In this document: positions 8,062 to 15,726 of the stretch, one piece after another | Layout of the letters: every line of letters starts with the position of its first letter | Numbering within the stretch: position 1 is the stretch's first letter | Translations under genes and position numbers: made by a program | NCBI GenBank assembly: GCA_031268245.1 | Contig: JAIRXN010000242.1 | Span: forward strand, 1 to 21,932 | Reading direction: 5' to 3' | DNA from: Treponema sp. | GTDB lineage: Bacteria; Spirochaetota; Spirochaetia; Treponematales; Breznakiellaceae | DNA: 21,932 nt | The notes under the pieces: generated by a model | The model's database searches: none | Told to the model about the DNA's origin: nothing | What the model saw: only the letters and a program-made list of their open reading frames with translations

Positions 8062-8652
8062 ATGATACGGGTTATCTTTAACATTCTTGCGGGAGCGGCT
8101 GGGCTCTATTCCCTGATCATCTTTGTACGGATCATGATCACCTGGTTTTCAGGCGGCGGCTACGGAAGAACCGGGGAAGTTTTGGCATCGATCACCGATC
8201 CTTATCTTGCCTGGTTCCGCCGTTTCCCGATCCTCCGGACGGGTTTTCTCGACTTTTCCCCCATTGCCGGCATAGCCATTCTCTCCCTGGCCCAGAACGT
8301 CTTCTCCACCATGGCCGTTTACGGCAGGCTGAGCCTGGGAATAGTACTTGCCATCGCCCTTTCCTCTCTCTGGTCGGCCTTTTCGTTTCTCCTGGGCTTC
8401 TTTACGGTGATCCTGGCGCTGAGGCTTATCGCATTCCTGGCAAATCTCAATATCCGCCACCCCTTTTGGCAGGTGATCGACGGCATCTCCCAGCCGATCC
8501 TCTACAAAATCGGGGGAATTTTTTCGCGGGGCAGGATAGGCTCCTACGTGAGAAGGCTTTTCATTTCCATCGCCTTCTTTCTGGCAATCTTAATCGGAGG
8601 CGGGATAGTGATCCGCAATATTTTCGAGTTCCTCATCCGTCTCCCGTTCTAG
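8062..8652 (+). CDS. YggT-family integral membrane protein
   Basis: The 196-residue protein carries two YGGT repeats, each a membrane segment followed by an amphipathic D-x-x-x-P motif: ITDPYLAWFRRF (44-55) and IDGISQPILYKIGGIF (139-154). There are about five hydrophobic segments in total (roughly 8-29, 65-87, 91-112, 113-128 and 166-186). The family sits in the cytoplasmic membrane of many bacteria; its biochemical role is unsettled, with links to osmotic tolerance and, in Gram-positives, to cell-division gene neighbourhoods. A ribosome site AGGGG lies 7 bases upstream of the ATG. The gene follows dnaE by 44 bp and precedes recG by 9 bp, so it is probably co-transcribed with recG. Confidence 0.85.
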   Translation: MIRVIFNILAGAAGLYSLIIFVRIMITWFSGGGYGRTGEVLASITDPYLAWFRRFPILRTGFLDFSPIAGIAILSLAQNVFSTMAVYGRLSLGIVLAIALSSLWSAFSFLLGFFTVILALRLIAFLANLNIRHPFWQVIDGISQPILYKIGGIFSRGRIGSYVRRLFISIAFFLAILIGGGIVIRNIFEFLIRLPF

Positions 8653-8661
8653 CCGCCGGCA

Positions 8662-10800
8662 ATGTTCCTCGGTTCCGTCTCCCGGCCCGTCGCTTCGATC
8701 CAGGGGGTGGGAAGCAAGATTGAGGCGATGCTGAAGAAGGCCGGCATTACAAGGGTTGTTGATCTCCTCCGCTACTATCCCCGGGACTGGGAAGACAGGA
8801 ATCATTATGTTCCCCTTGCCCGTTTCAGGGCCGATTCCAGGGTCTGCACCACCGTAACGGTTATCGATCAGCAGTGGATCGGCTTCGGCAGGATGCGTAC
8901 CCTAAAGCTGATCGTCAGGGACGAAACGGCTCAGGCGGCCCTGCTCTGCTTTAACCGGAATTTTCTGGAAAAACAGTTTGTTCCCGGCAGCCGCTGGTTC
9001 ATCACCGGAAAATTCTATTACAAGTATGGCGAGATCCAAAGCAGCGCCTTTGACTATGAAGCCCTGGACGGCAATGAGGGGGGAAGCAAGAGTTTCGGCA
9101 AAATTCTTCCGGTGTATCCCCTCAGCGGGGATCTGACGCAAAAAACGCTCCGCAAACTGGTAAAGAACGCGCTGGAACAGTTTGTAAACGAACATGTGGA
9201 AGACGAGATCCCCCGCAGCATTGCCGCGCGTGAAGGCTTCCTTTCAAAAAAAGATGCGATCCGCGCGATTCACTTCCCTCTTTCCGTGGAAGAAAAAGAA
9301 AAAGCCCGCCGCAGCCTGATATACAACGAACTCTTCTACCTTGAAATAATGATAGGAAAGCGGGCCATGGAGCGGAAAAGCGCCGCCGCAGATATACAGC
9401 CCTCATTCGCCGCGGACGGATCCTTTTCGGCCCTGCAGCGGCGGTTGATTGAGAGGCTGCCCTTTGAGTTGACGCGCGGACAGAGGGAAGCCATTGCGGA
9501 GATCAACGCCGAAATGAACGGCCCCTACCCAATGGCCCGGCTTTTACAGGGGGATGTGGGTTCCGGCAAAACCCTTGTCGCCTTTCTTGCCTGCCTTAAA
9601 ACCATAGAAGAGGGGGGGCAGACGGCACTCATGGCTCCCACGGAACTGCTGGCCCGGCAGCATGCGGAAAACGCGGCCCGGCTTCTGGAACCCCTGGGTG
9701 TACGGCCCGCCTTCCTCACGGGAAACGTGTCGTCCCAGGGCAGGCGGGAACTCCTGAAGCGGCTTTCAGGCGGAGAGGTGGATCTGGTAGTGGGTACCCA
9801 CGCTCTTTTTTCCGCAGGTGTGGAGTACAGGGCGTTGAAGCTTGTCGTAGTGGATGAACAGCACCGTTTTGGGGTTACCCAGCGCTCACAGATCATGGCA
9901 AAGGGATCTATGCCGAACCTCCTCATGATGAGCGCCACCCCGATACCCCGGAGCCTTGCGTTTACCGTGTTCGGCGACCTTGAAGTCTCCAGCATCCGGG
10001 ACATGCCCCCCGGCCGGAAACCGGTAAAGACCCACCTGGCAAGCCAGTCCAGCGAAAAACGGGTCTACGATTTTGTCCGCCGGGAACTGGCCGCAGGCAG
10101 ACAGGCATACTTTGTCTATCCCCTCATCGGGGATGATGAAAACCCCGGAGAGGGCGGCCTTAAAAACGCCGTTTTCATGGCGGAAAGACTTGCCGCAGAG
10201 ATTTTTCCCGAATTTTCCACCGCCCTGCTCCATTCCAGGGTTGATGAAGAAGAAAAACGGCGTATCATGGAGAGCTTCCGCGGAGGGGAAACCAGAATAC
10301 TCGTTGCCACCAGCGTGGTGGAGGTGGGTGTGGATGTACCCAACGCAAGCTGCATGGTAATTGAACATGCCGAACGCTTCGGACTTTCCGCCCTGCATCA
10401 ACTCCGCGGCAGGGTGGGCCGGGGCACCGAGCAGGCCTACTGTTTCCTCGTGTATTCAGAACAGGCAAAACACGAAAAAGACGATCAGTTGAACTTCAGC
10501 GGCTCTCTTACGGAAGAGGGCAAACAGCGGCTCAAGGTGATGCTGGAAAATTCGGACGGCTTTGTCATTGCGGAAGAAGACCTGAAACTCCGCGGGCCGG
10601 GGCAAATCGCCGGAATAGAACAGTCAGGCTACCTCAAACTGGGACTCGCCGATCCTGTGCGGGACATCACAGAACTTATCAAAGCCCGTGAAGACGCCTT
10701 CACCATCCTGCAGCAAGACCCCGGCCTGCTCCTTCCCGATCACCGGGTCATTTCCCGCCTCATGGAAGAGGCGCCCCCCTTTGCGGAAGTGAACCTGTAG
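8662..10800 (+). CDS. recG: ATP-dependent DNA helicase RecG
   Basis: This 712-residue superfamily-2 helicase reverses stalled replication forks and processes branched recombination intermediates. The N-terminal wedge/OB region (about residues 1-200) includes the helix-hairpin-like IQGVGSKIEAMLKKAGI. The helicase core shows Walker A GDVGSGKT (297-304), motif Ia APTELLARQHA, the RecG-type box DEQHRFG (398-404), MSATPIPRSLA, and the motif V/VI region ATSVVEVGVDVP and HQLRGRVGRG. The full length matches the family. Its ATG is 9 bp after the yggT stop and has no clear Shine-Dalgarno, so translational coupling to yggT is likely. With dnaE upstream, the neighbourhood is replication and repair. Confidence 0.97.
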   Translation: MFLGSVSRPVASIQGVGSKIEAMLKKAGITRVVDLLRYYPRDWEDRNHYVPLARFRADSRVCTTVTVIDQQWIGFGRMRTLKLIVRDETAQAALLCFNRNFLEKQFVPGSRWFITGKFYYKYGEIQSSAFDYEALDGNEGGSKSFGKILPVYPLSGDLTQKTLRKLVKNALEQFVNEHVEDEIPRSIAAREGFLSKKDAIRAIHFPLSVEEKEKARRSLIYNELFYLEIMIGKRAMERKSAAADIQPSFAADGSFSALQRRLIERLPFELTRGQREAIAEINAEMNGPYPMARLLQGDVGSGKTLVAFLACLKTIEEGGQTALMAPTELLARQHAENAARLLEPLGVRPAFLTGNVSSQGRRELLKRLSGGEVDLVVGTHALFSAGVEYRALKLVVVDEQHRFGVTQRSQIMAKGSMPNLLMMSATPIPRSLAFTVFGDLEVSSIRDMPPGRKPVKTHLASQSSEKRVYDFVRRELAAGRQAYFVYPLIGDDENPGEGGLKNAVFMAERLAAEIFPEFSTALLHSRVDEEEKRRIMESFRGGETRILVATSVVEVGVDVPNASCMVIEHAERFGLSALHQLRGRVGRGTEQAYCFLVYSEQAKHEKDDQLNFSGSLTEEGKQRLKVMLENSDGFVIAEEDLKLRGPGQIAGIEQSGYLKLGLADPVRDITELIKAREDAFTILQQDPGLLLPDHRVISRLMEEAPPFAEVNL

Positions 10801-10845
10801 CGCAAAAGCCCCGCGGGGAGCGCAAAAAAGCCTGCCGCTGTCGCC

Positions 10846-10874
10846 TTGAAAGAGAAGCCGCACTATGCTATGCT
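10846..10874 (+). promoter_or_regulatory. Promoter for the DRTGG-domain gene
   Basis: A TTGAAA -35 (10846-10851, 5 of 6 consensus) is separated by 17 bp from TATGCT (10869-10874, 4 of 6), with TGC immediately before it as an extended -10. The expected start is near 10881, so the transcript would begin just before the hairpin cluster at 10885-10989 and carry a leader of about 130 nt. This is prediction from motif matching only. Confidence 0.55.
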
Positions 10875-10884
10875 TGAACTAGTA

Positions 10885-10917
10885 TCTGTCCATAAAGTCG
10901 GTTACTTTATGGACAGA
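10885..10917. repeat. Palindrome A in the DRTGG leader
   Basis: A perfect 14-bp inverted repeat: TCTGTCCATAAAGT (10885-10898), loop CGGTT, then ACTTTATGGACAGA (10904-10917). It is a sister of palindrome B (10954-10989): over the shared 13-nt arm CTGTC-ATAA-GT they differ at two positions, and in each case the opposite arm changes to keep the pair (C-G to T-A, A-T to T-A). Such compensation suggests that the dyad itself is maintained, either as an RNA hairpin or as a symmetric protein site. Confidence 0.85.
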
Positions 10918-10921
10918 CCTT

Positions 10922-10948
10922 GCATTTGCATACGCAAATGCGGTTTTT
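10922..10948 (+). terminator. Terminator-like hairpin inside the DRTGG leader
   Basis: GCATTTGC (10922-10929), a four-base loop and GCAAATGC (10934-10941) form an 8-bp stem, extendable by two T-G wobbles, followed by TTTTT (10944-10948). This has the form of an intrinsic terminator. It lies downstream of the predicted promoter and upstream of the gene, between palindromes A and B. It could attenuate the DRTGG gene, or terminate read-through from recG if the promoter call is wrong. Confidence 0.6.
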
Positions 10949-10953
10949 AAGGA

Positions 10954-10989
10954 AGTCTGTCTATAATGTGTCTACATTATAGACAGACT
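10954..10989. repeat. Palindrome B in the DRTGG leader
   Basis: A perfect 16-bp inverted repeat: AGTCTGTCTATAATGT (10954-10969), loop GTCT, then ACATTATAGACAGACT (10974-10989). It ends 9 bp before the GGGGG ribosome site (10999-11003), so it does not itself cover the start. Its left arm can also pair with the right arm of palindrome A (12 contiguous pairs including one G-T), giving an alternative fold that encloses the terminator-like hairpin. Both arms contain TATAAT in opposite directions, but no matching -35 is present. Confidence 0.85.
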
Positions 10990-11009
10990 CGAATTAGTGG
11001 GGGATATGT

Positions 11010-11366
11010 ATGACCGTAGCCGAAGCAATACAAGTATTGGACGGGCAATTTTTTTCCGGAGAGGAAAAGGCAAATATCGAAGTAGCTTCCGCCTGCGGAG
11101 CCGACCTGATGAGTGATGTTATGGCCTTTGTAAAAGAAAGAGTGCTTCTCCTTACCGGCCTCGTAAACCCCCAGGTAATCAGGACTGCGGAATTGCTGGA
11201 TATTCACTGCATCATCTTTGTCCGGGGCAAAAACCCCAGCCGTGACATGATCGACATGGCGGAAGAATCGGACATCATTCTGGGGGGCACCAAACTCCCC
11301 ATGTTCCTTGCCTGCGGCAAACTCTACGAAGCCGGGCTCAAAACCGGCGGAACCAGGAAGATATAA
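11010..11366 (+). CDS. DRTGG-domain protein
   Basis: The 118-residue protein starts MTVAEAIQVLDGQFFSGEEK and contains the conserved block ACGADLMSDVMAFVKE, followed by an alternating beta/alpha pattern (LLLTGLVNPQVI, IHCIIFVRGKNP, ESDIILGG, MFLACGKLYEAG). This layout fits stand-alone DRTGG-domain proteins; the literal DRTGG string is absent. The domain is known as a regulatory module beside CBS domains and in phosphotransacetylases, and stand-alone copies occur near [FeFe]-hydrogenase and NADH-dehydrogenase-like genes in fermentative bacteria; its ligand is not established. GGGGG lies 6 bases before the ATG. It stands alone between recG and the convergent putP, behind an unusual hairpin-rich leader. 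The family call is from memory of the pattern. Confidence 0.8.
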   Translation: MTVAEAIQVLDGQFFSGEEKANIEVASACGADLMSDVMAFVKERVLLLTGLVNPQVIRTAELLDIHCIIFVRGKNPSRDMIDMAEESDIILGGTKLPMFLACGKLYEAGLKTGGTRKI

Positions 11367-11374
11367 CCTGGTTC
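11350..11374. terminator. Hairpin spanning the DRTGG stop codon, possibly bidirectional
   Basis: GAACCAGG (11350-11357) pairs perfectly with CCTGGTTC (11367-11374) across a 9-base loop that contains the TAA stop. It lies between the convergent DRTGG gene and putP (putP stop at 11391). No T-run follows on either strand, so it may act as an RNA 3' end stabiliser rather than a true intrinsic terminator. Confidence 0.45.
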
Positions 11375-11390
11375 ACGCACAAAAATCACA

Positions 11391-12947
11391 CTAAAACTCC
11401 GCTGTCTTCGCCTTCTCGAATTCCTCGTCAATGGTTTTGTCATTCTGCTTTGTGCAGAGGCTTACAATCCAGATTACCAGACATGAGATGATAAACGCGG
11501 GGAGCAGTTCGTAGATGGCAAAGACGCCGCCGGCTTTGGAGATCAGGTTTTTCCAGAGGATGACCATGATGCCGCCTGAAAGCATGCCCGCCACCGCGGC
11601 TGGGAGGGTAGTCCGTTTCCAGAAGAGACTGAAAAGCATCAGAGGCCCGAATGCGGCGCCGAGTCCTGCCCATGCGTAGGACACTACCCGGAAGATCGAC
11701 TGGTTGCCGGAAACGGCGATGACCACCGCGAAAGCCGTCACCAGCAGCATGGCGATACGGGCAATCCATATCACCTCGGTATCGCTGGCGTTTTTCTTGA
11801 AGAGATCCTTGTAGATGTCGTTCGCAAGGCTTGAAGACACGATAAGCATGTAGGAATCCGAAGAACTCATGGATGCGGCAAGGATGCCGGAGATCGCGAT
11901 CCCCGCGATGAGGGGCGGGAAGAGGCTGGTACTCAGGTGGATGAAGATGTTCTCCGCTTCGGACGCGGTACCCAGCAGGGAGGGAAAGTAGGAGCGGCCG
12001 ATGATGCCGATAAGAACCGCGGCTATCTGGGCAAGGAAGCACCAGATCACCGCAATGTTACGGGAAGTGCGGATCATGGAAGTCTTCTTGATTGCCATGA
12101 AGCGAACCAGTACCTGGGGCATGCCGAAATAACCGAGCCCCCAGGCCATGGTGGAAACGATGGTAAGGAAGCCGTAATTGGCACCGGGGCCGAACTGGGG
12201 CACGCCGTTTACCACTTCCTGGACACCGCCGGCCATTTTGGGGGTGGCGATCCCGAAAAAATCGGTAAAGCGGGGGAATTGGGAGAGATTAGCCGCAATG
12301 CCGCTGAGGCCGCCCGCGCTAAAGAAACCCACGACAAGCACGAAAATCAGGACGACTACCATGAGAATGCCCTGGATGAGGTCGGTCACACCAACGGCCA
12401 TGAAACCGCCCAACAGGGTATAGATCATGACGATGAGGGCTCCCATCAAGACCATAGGGAACATTGGCGCGCCGAAAACATAGCTGAAAAGCTTTCCGAA
12501 GGTGAGGAACTGGGCCGCCACATAGATGGCAAAGAACACCAGGCTGATGATGGCGGCAATGCAGAGCAGTATCCGCTTTTTGTCGTGGAAACGTTTGGAA
12601 AAGAACTCCGGCAGGGTAATCGCATTATCGGCAATCTGGGAATAGACGCGCAGCCTTTTGGCAACGATTGCCCAGTTCACCCAGGTGCCGATAAAGAGCC
12701 CAAGGGCCGTCCAGAAAGCCTCGCCATAACCGGTAAAGTAAGCCACGCCGGGAAGGCCCATGAGGAGCCAGCCCGACATGTCGGAAGCCTCGGCGGAAAG
12801 GGCCGCCAGCCAGGGGCCGAAACCCCGTTTGGCCAGAAAGTAATCTTCCGGGCTGGTGTTGCTCCGCCGGGCGCACCAGATGCCGATGATGATCATCGCT
12901 ATCAGGTAAGCGCCAATCCCGACAAGAGTCTGCATGTCAGTAATCAT
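11391..12947 (-). CDS. putP: Sodium/proline-type symporter (SSS family, PutP-like)
   Basis: This 518-residue cytoplasmic membrane transporter has about 13 hydrophobic helices and matches the PutP branch of the sodium:solute symporter family, which imports proline with Na+. Landmarks are SPEDYFLAKRGFGPWLAALS and ASDMSGWLLMGLPG in the first helices, and GILAASMSSSDSYMLIVSSS in the ninth-helix region, whose serine cluster helps form the Na+ site in PutP. The start at 12947 has AGGAG at 7 bases; the frame is open back to 13028 but that extension would run through the divergent promoter region. It is convergent with the DRTGG gene and divergent from the glycosidase operon. Proline is the default substrate; another solute is possible. 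Confidence 0.9.
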   Translation of the reverse strand: MITDMQTLVGIGAYLIAMIIIGIWCARRSNTSPEDYFLAKRGFGPWLAALSAEASDMSGWLLMGLPGVAYFTGYGEAFWTALGLFIGTWVNWAIVAKRLRVYSQIADNAITLPEFFSKRFHDKKRILLCIAAIISLVFFAIYVAAQFLTFGKLFSYVFGAPMFPMVLMGALIVMIYTLLGGFMAVGVTDLIQGILMVVVLIFVLVVGFFSAGGLSGIAANLSQFPRFTDFFGIATPKMAGGVQEVVNGVPQFGPGANYGFLTIVSTMAWGLGYFGMPQVLVRFMAIKKTSMIRTSRNIAVIWCFLAQIAAVLIGIIGRSYFPSLLGTASEAENIFIHLSTSLFPPLIAGIAISGILAASMSSSDSYMLIVSSSLANDIYKDLFKKNASDTEVIWIARIAMLLVTAFAVVIAVSGNQSIFRVVSYAWAGLGAAFGPLMLFSLFWKRTTLPAAVAGMLSGGIMVILWKNLISKAGGVFAIYELLPAFIISCLVIWIVSLCTKQNDKTIDEEFEKAKTAEF

Positions 12948-12974
12948 TTTTGCTCTCCTTTTAATGAACCGGAC

Positions 12975-13003
12975 TTTAGAACTTTTCGAATCCTTGTTAT
13001 AAT
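12975..13003 (+). promoter_or_regulatory. Promoter of the hypothetical-GH31-GH31 operon
   Basis: TTTAGA (12975-12980) and a perfect TATAAT (12998-13003) are separated by 17 bp, and the -10 is preceded by TGT, an extended -10. The expected start is near 13010, about 54 bp before the ATG at 13064, which has GGAG just upstream. The -10 overlaps the symmetric TTATAATAA, so a weaker TATAAC on the other strand could serve putP; the two divergent promoters may compete. Confidence 0.65.
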
Positions 13004-13063
13004 AAACTGTCTCATAGTACAAAAACAATGCAGTCTATTCTATAGGAGAATTGAGGAGATTAT

Positions 13064-13657
13064 ATGGGAAGAATAAAAAGCGCCCTGGAAATTGCCCTGG
13101 AGCGGACAGAATCGGTTAAAGGCAATAAAGAAAGCATCAACCGGCATGAAGCAAAGGCCAGGGGGAAACGGCTTGCCAATCAGTATCTTAGCGAAGGGAT
13201 CAGCCTTGAAGCTGAAATAAAGAAGGCTCCCAAGGATGAACAGGAAAGTCTCAAACAGGGGATCTTCGATGTGCTTTCCGGCATGATAAAACTCCCTGTA
13301 GAGGAGGAGGATCTTAAACGGCTTGAAACGGTAGGAAAGGGCCTTTCCCTGCTTGTCAATAATAACCGCTTTACGGGCCTCTACAAACAGCTTAGGGAGG
13401 CTCTTTCCCGCTACCTCCAGGAAACCGTCCAGTACGAAGAAGCCATTGTCCGGCAGTATGAGCCAAAACTCCGCCAGAAGGAAGAGGAACTCTCCCGCCG
13501 CATGGGCCGTCAGATCCGGCTGGATCCCTTTCAGGATCCGGAGTTCGTTGCCTTCTACAACCAGCACATGAACGCCCTCAAGGACAAATACCAGGCTGTC
13601 GCCAGCCAGGTACGGGAAGAAGCGGCGGCCCTATTCGATAAAACAGGAACAAGTTGA
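13064..13657 (+). CDS. Conserved hypothetical, coiled-coil-rich protein
   Basis: This 197-residue soluble protein is rich in Glu, Lys, Arg and Gln. It opens with MGRIKSALEIALERTESVKG and has predicted long helices (about 100-195) with heptad-like hydrophobic spacing; a short RQIRLDPFQDPEF segment interrupts them. No signal peptide, membrane helix or catalytic motif is visible. I believe it belongs to a spirochaetal family of unknown function (possibly DUF6657), without certainty. It has a strong ribosome site and heads the glycosidase operon; its TGA overlaps the open upstream end of the GH31 frame, and the likely GH31 start is 17 bp away. Its role in the sugar operon, if any, cannot be told from sequence. 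Confidence 0.8.
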   Translation: MGRIKSALEIALERTESVKGNKESINRHEAKARGKRLANQYLSEGISLEAEIKKAPKDEQESLKQGIFDVLSGMIKLPVEEEDLKRLETVGKGLSLLVNNNRFTGLYKQLREALSRYLQETVQYEEAIVRQYEPKLRQKEEELSRRMGRQIRLDPFQDPEFVAFYNQHMNALKDKYQAVASQVREEAAALFDKTGTS

Positions 13658-13674
13658 CTCAAGGAGCATTTACC

Positions 13675-15708
13675 ATGGCTTTTGTTAAGGAACAAAACCG
13701 TTTGATGTACCGTTACGATGCGGAAAAACTCGTCATTGAGCCCTGGGGGGAAAACAGCTTCAGGGTGAGATCCACCAAGCTGGCGGAGATGCCGGGCTGT
13801 ACGGAGAAGGCGGGGCTTGATTCGGGCAATACCGATGACTGGGCTTTGCTGCCGCAGAAATCCTGCAATACGGATATAAAAATAAGCGATGAGGGCGCTT
13901 CAATAAAAAACGGAAAGATCGAAGCAAAAATTTCCAAAATCGGGCAGATCAGGATCTATAACCAGAAAGGAGAACTCCTCCTCAACGAATATCTCCGCAG
14001 CCGCCTTGACATTAAAGACAGGACCTACAGTTCCCTTGAACTTGAAGCCCGCGAATTCAAACCGATAATCGGCGGGGATTACGAAGTTACCCTGAGGCTT
14101 GAATCCGTGAATGCCGGTGAAAGGATCTACGGCATGGGGCAGTATCAGCAGCCCTGGCTTAACCTTAAGGGAATGGAACTGGAACTGGCGCATCGCAACT
14201 CCCAGGCTTCCGTTCCCTTTATGATTTCAAACCTCGGTTACGGTTTTCTCTGGAACAATCCTGCTGTCGGCAGAGTCAGTTTCGGAAAAAATGTGATGAC
14301 ATGGTATGCGAAATCTTCCAAAAAGCTTGACTACTGGATCACTGCCGGGGATACTCCCGCGGAAATTGAGGAGACATACGCCGGGGCAACAGGAACGGCG
14401 CCGGTGATGCCCGGTTATGCGATGGGTTTCTGGCAGTGCAAACTCCGCTACCAGACTCAGGAGGAGCTTCTGCAGGTTGCCCGGGAATACAAAAAACGCG
14501 GGCTTCCCATATCGGTAATTGTCGTAGACTTTTTCCACTGGCCCCTGCAGGGCGAATGGAAATTCGATCCTGTCTACTGGCCCGATCCGGCTTCCATGAT
14601 AAAAGAATTGAAAGACATGGGGATAGAACTCATGGTCTCCATCTGGCCCACCGTGGACAGGAGAAGCGAAAACTGGAATGAGATGATAGAAAAGGGCCTC
14701 TTAATCCGTACCGAAAGGGGTTTTCGCATCGGTATGGACTTCCAGGGGAATACGATTCACTACGATGCCACCAATCCCGAGGCCAGGGACTATGTATGGA
14801 AGAAGGCCAAACAGAATTACTACGACAAGGGGGTGAGGATCTTCTGGCTTGACGAGGCGGAACCTGAATACTCTGTCTATGACTTTGAAAACTACCGGTA
14901 TCATCTGGGCCCGGATGTCCAGATCGGTAACGTGTATCCTTTGATGTATGCAAAAACATTCTTTGACGGTATGAAGGCTGCGGGACAGAAAAATATCGTC
15001 AACCTTCTCCGCTGCGCCTGGGCGGGAAGCCAGCGTTACGGCGCTCTGGTCTGGTCGGGCGATATTCATTCTACCTTTGAAAGTTTCCGCAATCAGGTAG
15101 CCGCAGGGCTCAACATGGGTCTTGCCGGCATCAGTTGGTGGACTACCGATATAGGCGGCTTCTTCGGCGCTGAAGTAACGGATCCCCATTTCCACGAGCT
15201 GTTGATCCGCTGGTTCCAGTGGGGATGCTTCTGCCCGGTGATGCGGCTCCACGGCTACCGGGAACCAATCAAGCCGCAGCACGGTACTACCGGAGGGGCC
15301 GCATGCCGTTCCGGTGCGGACAACGAAGTCTGGTCTTATTCCGATGAGGTGTACGAAGTCTGTAAAAGATACCTGTTCCTGCGGGAGAAGCTCAAACCCT
15401 ACATTGAAAAGATCATGCAGGCGGCCCATGATAAGGGGACGCCGGTTATAAGGCCCCTGTTCTACGACTTCCCCCGGGACAAGACCGCTTGGGAAATCGA
15501 AGACGCATATATGTTCGGCCCCGATTATCTTGTGGCGCCGGTACTCTACGAGGGCCTCAGGGAACGGGAGGTCTATCTGCCGTCGGGAGCCGCATGGACA
15601 AACGCCTGGACGGGCGAAAGTTTTGAGGGCGGACGCATTGTTACTTCTTCGGCGCCTCTTGACATTATTCCTGTCTTCTGCAGGGATTCTGCGAAATTAC
15701 CTTTATAA
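13675..15708 (+). CDS. GH31 glycoside hydrolase, probable alpha-xylosidase/alpha-glucosidase
   Basis: This 677-residue GH31 enzyme has an N-terminal beta-sandwich (about 1-235), a TIM barrel and C-terminal beta domains. The expected nucleophile is Asp393 in FWLDEAEPE and the acid/base is Asp463 in VWSGDIHSTF; GISWWTTDIGGF and MRLHG complete the active-site landmarks. The WLD-x-x-EPE type resembles xyloglucan-active alpha-xylosidases such as bacterial Xyl31A rather than YicI; their PA14 insert is absent, which explains the shorter length. No signal peptide, so cytoplasmic. The start at 13675 has AAGGAG at 8 bases; the frame is open back to a TTG at 13654 with no suitable ribosome site. The next GH31 follows after 18 bp. 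Exact linkage specificity is inferred, not proven. Confidence 0.88.
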   Translation: MAFVKEQNRLMYRYDAEKLVIEPWGENSFRVRSTKLAEMPGCTEKAGLDSGNTDDWALLPQKSCNTDIKISDEGASIKNGKIEAKISKIGQIRIYNQKGELLLNEYLRSRLDIKDRTYSSLELEAREFKPIIGGDYEVTLRLESVNAGERIYGMGQYQQPWLNLKGMELELAHRNSQASVPFMISNLGYGFLWNNPAVGRVSFGKNVMTWYAKSSKKLDYWITAGDTPAEIEETYAGATGTAPVMPGYAMGFWQCKLRYQTQEELLQVAREYKKRGLPISVIVVDFFHWPLQGEWKFDPVYWPDPASMIKELKDMGIELMVSIWPTVDRRSENWNEMIEKGLLIRTERGFRIGMDFQGNTIHYDATNPEARDYVWKKAKQNYYDKGVRIFWLDEAEPEYSVYDFENYRYHLGPDVQIGNVYPLMYAKTFFDGMKAAGQKNIVNLLRCAWAGSQRYGALVWSGDIHSTFESFRNQVAAGLNMGLAGISWWTTDIGGFFGAEVTDPHFHELLIRWFQWGCFCPVMRLHGYREPIKPQHGTTGGAACRSGADNEVWSYSDEVYEVCKRYLFLREKLKPYIEKIMQAAHDKGTPVIRPLFYDFPRDKTAWEIEDAYMFGPDYLVAPVLYEGLREREVYLPSGAAWTNAWTGESFEGGRIVTSSAPLDIIPVFCRDSAKLPL

Positions 15709-15726
15709 ATGAGATAAGGAAGAACC

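Noticed and set aside
10800..10830. GC-rich hairpin with GCGC / CCCCGCGGGG just after recG as a terminator
   Set aside because: It is followed by an A-run, not a T-run, in the direction of recG transcription, and the stem is interrupted by an AAAA bulge, so it does not fit an intrinsic terminator for recG.
10962..10967. TATAAT in palindrome B as a -10 promoter element
   Set aside because: The 16-18 bp upstream positions hold nothing like TTGACA, and the same word occurs in the other arm only because of the palindrome.
11937..13076. A 379-codon plus-strand frame antisense to putP
   Set aside because: Rich in His, Gly and Glu with no hydrophobic core pattern, it runs through the putP start and the divergent promoter region. 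putP is well supported on the other strand.
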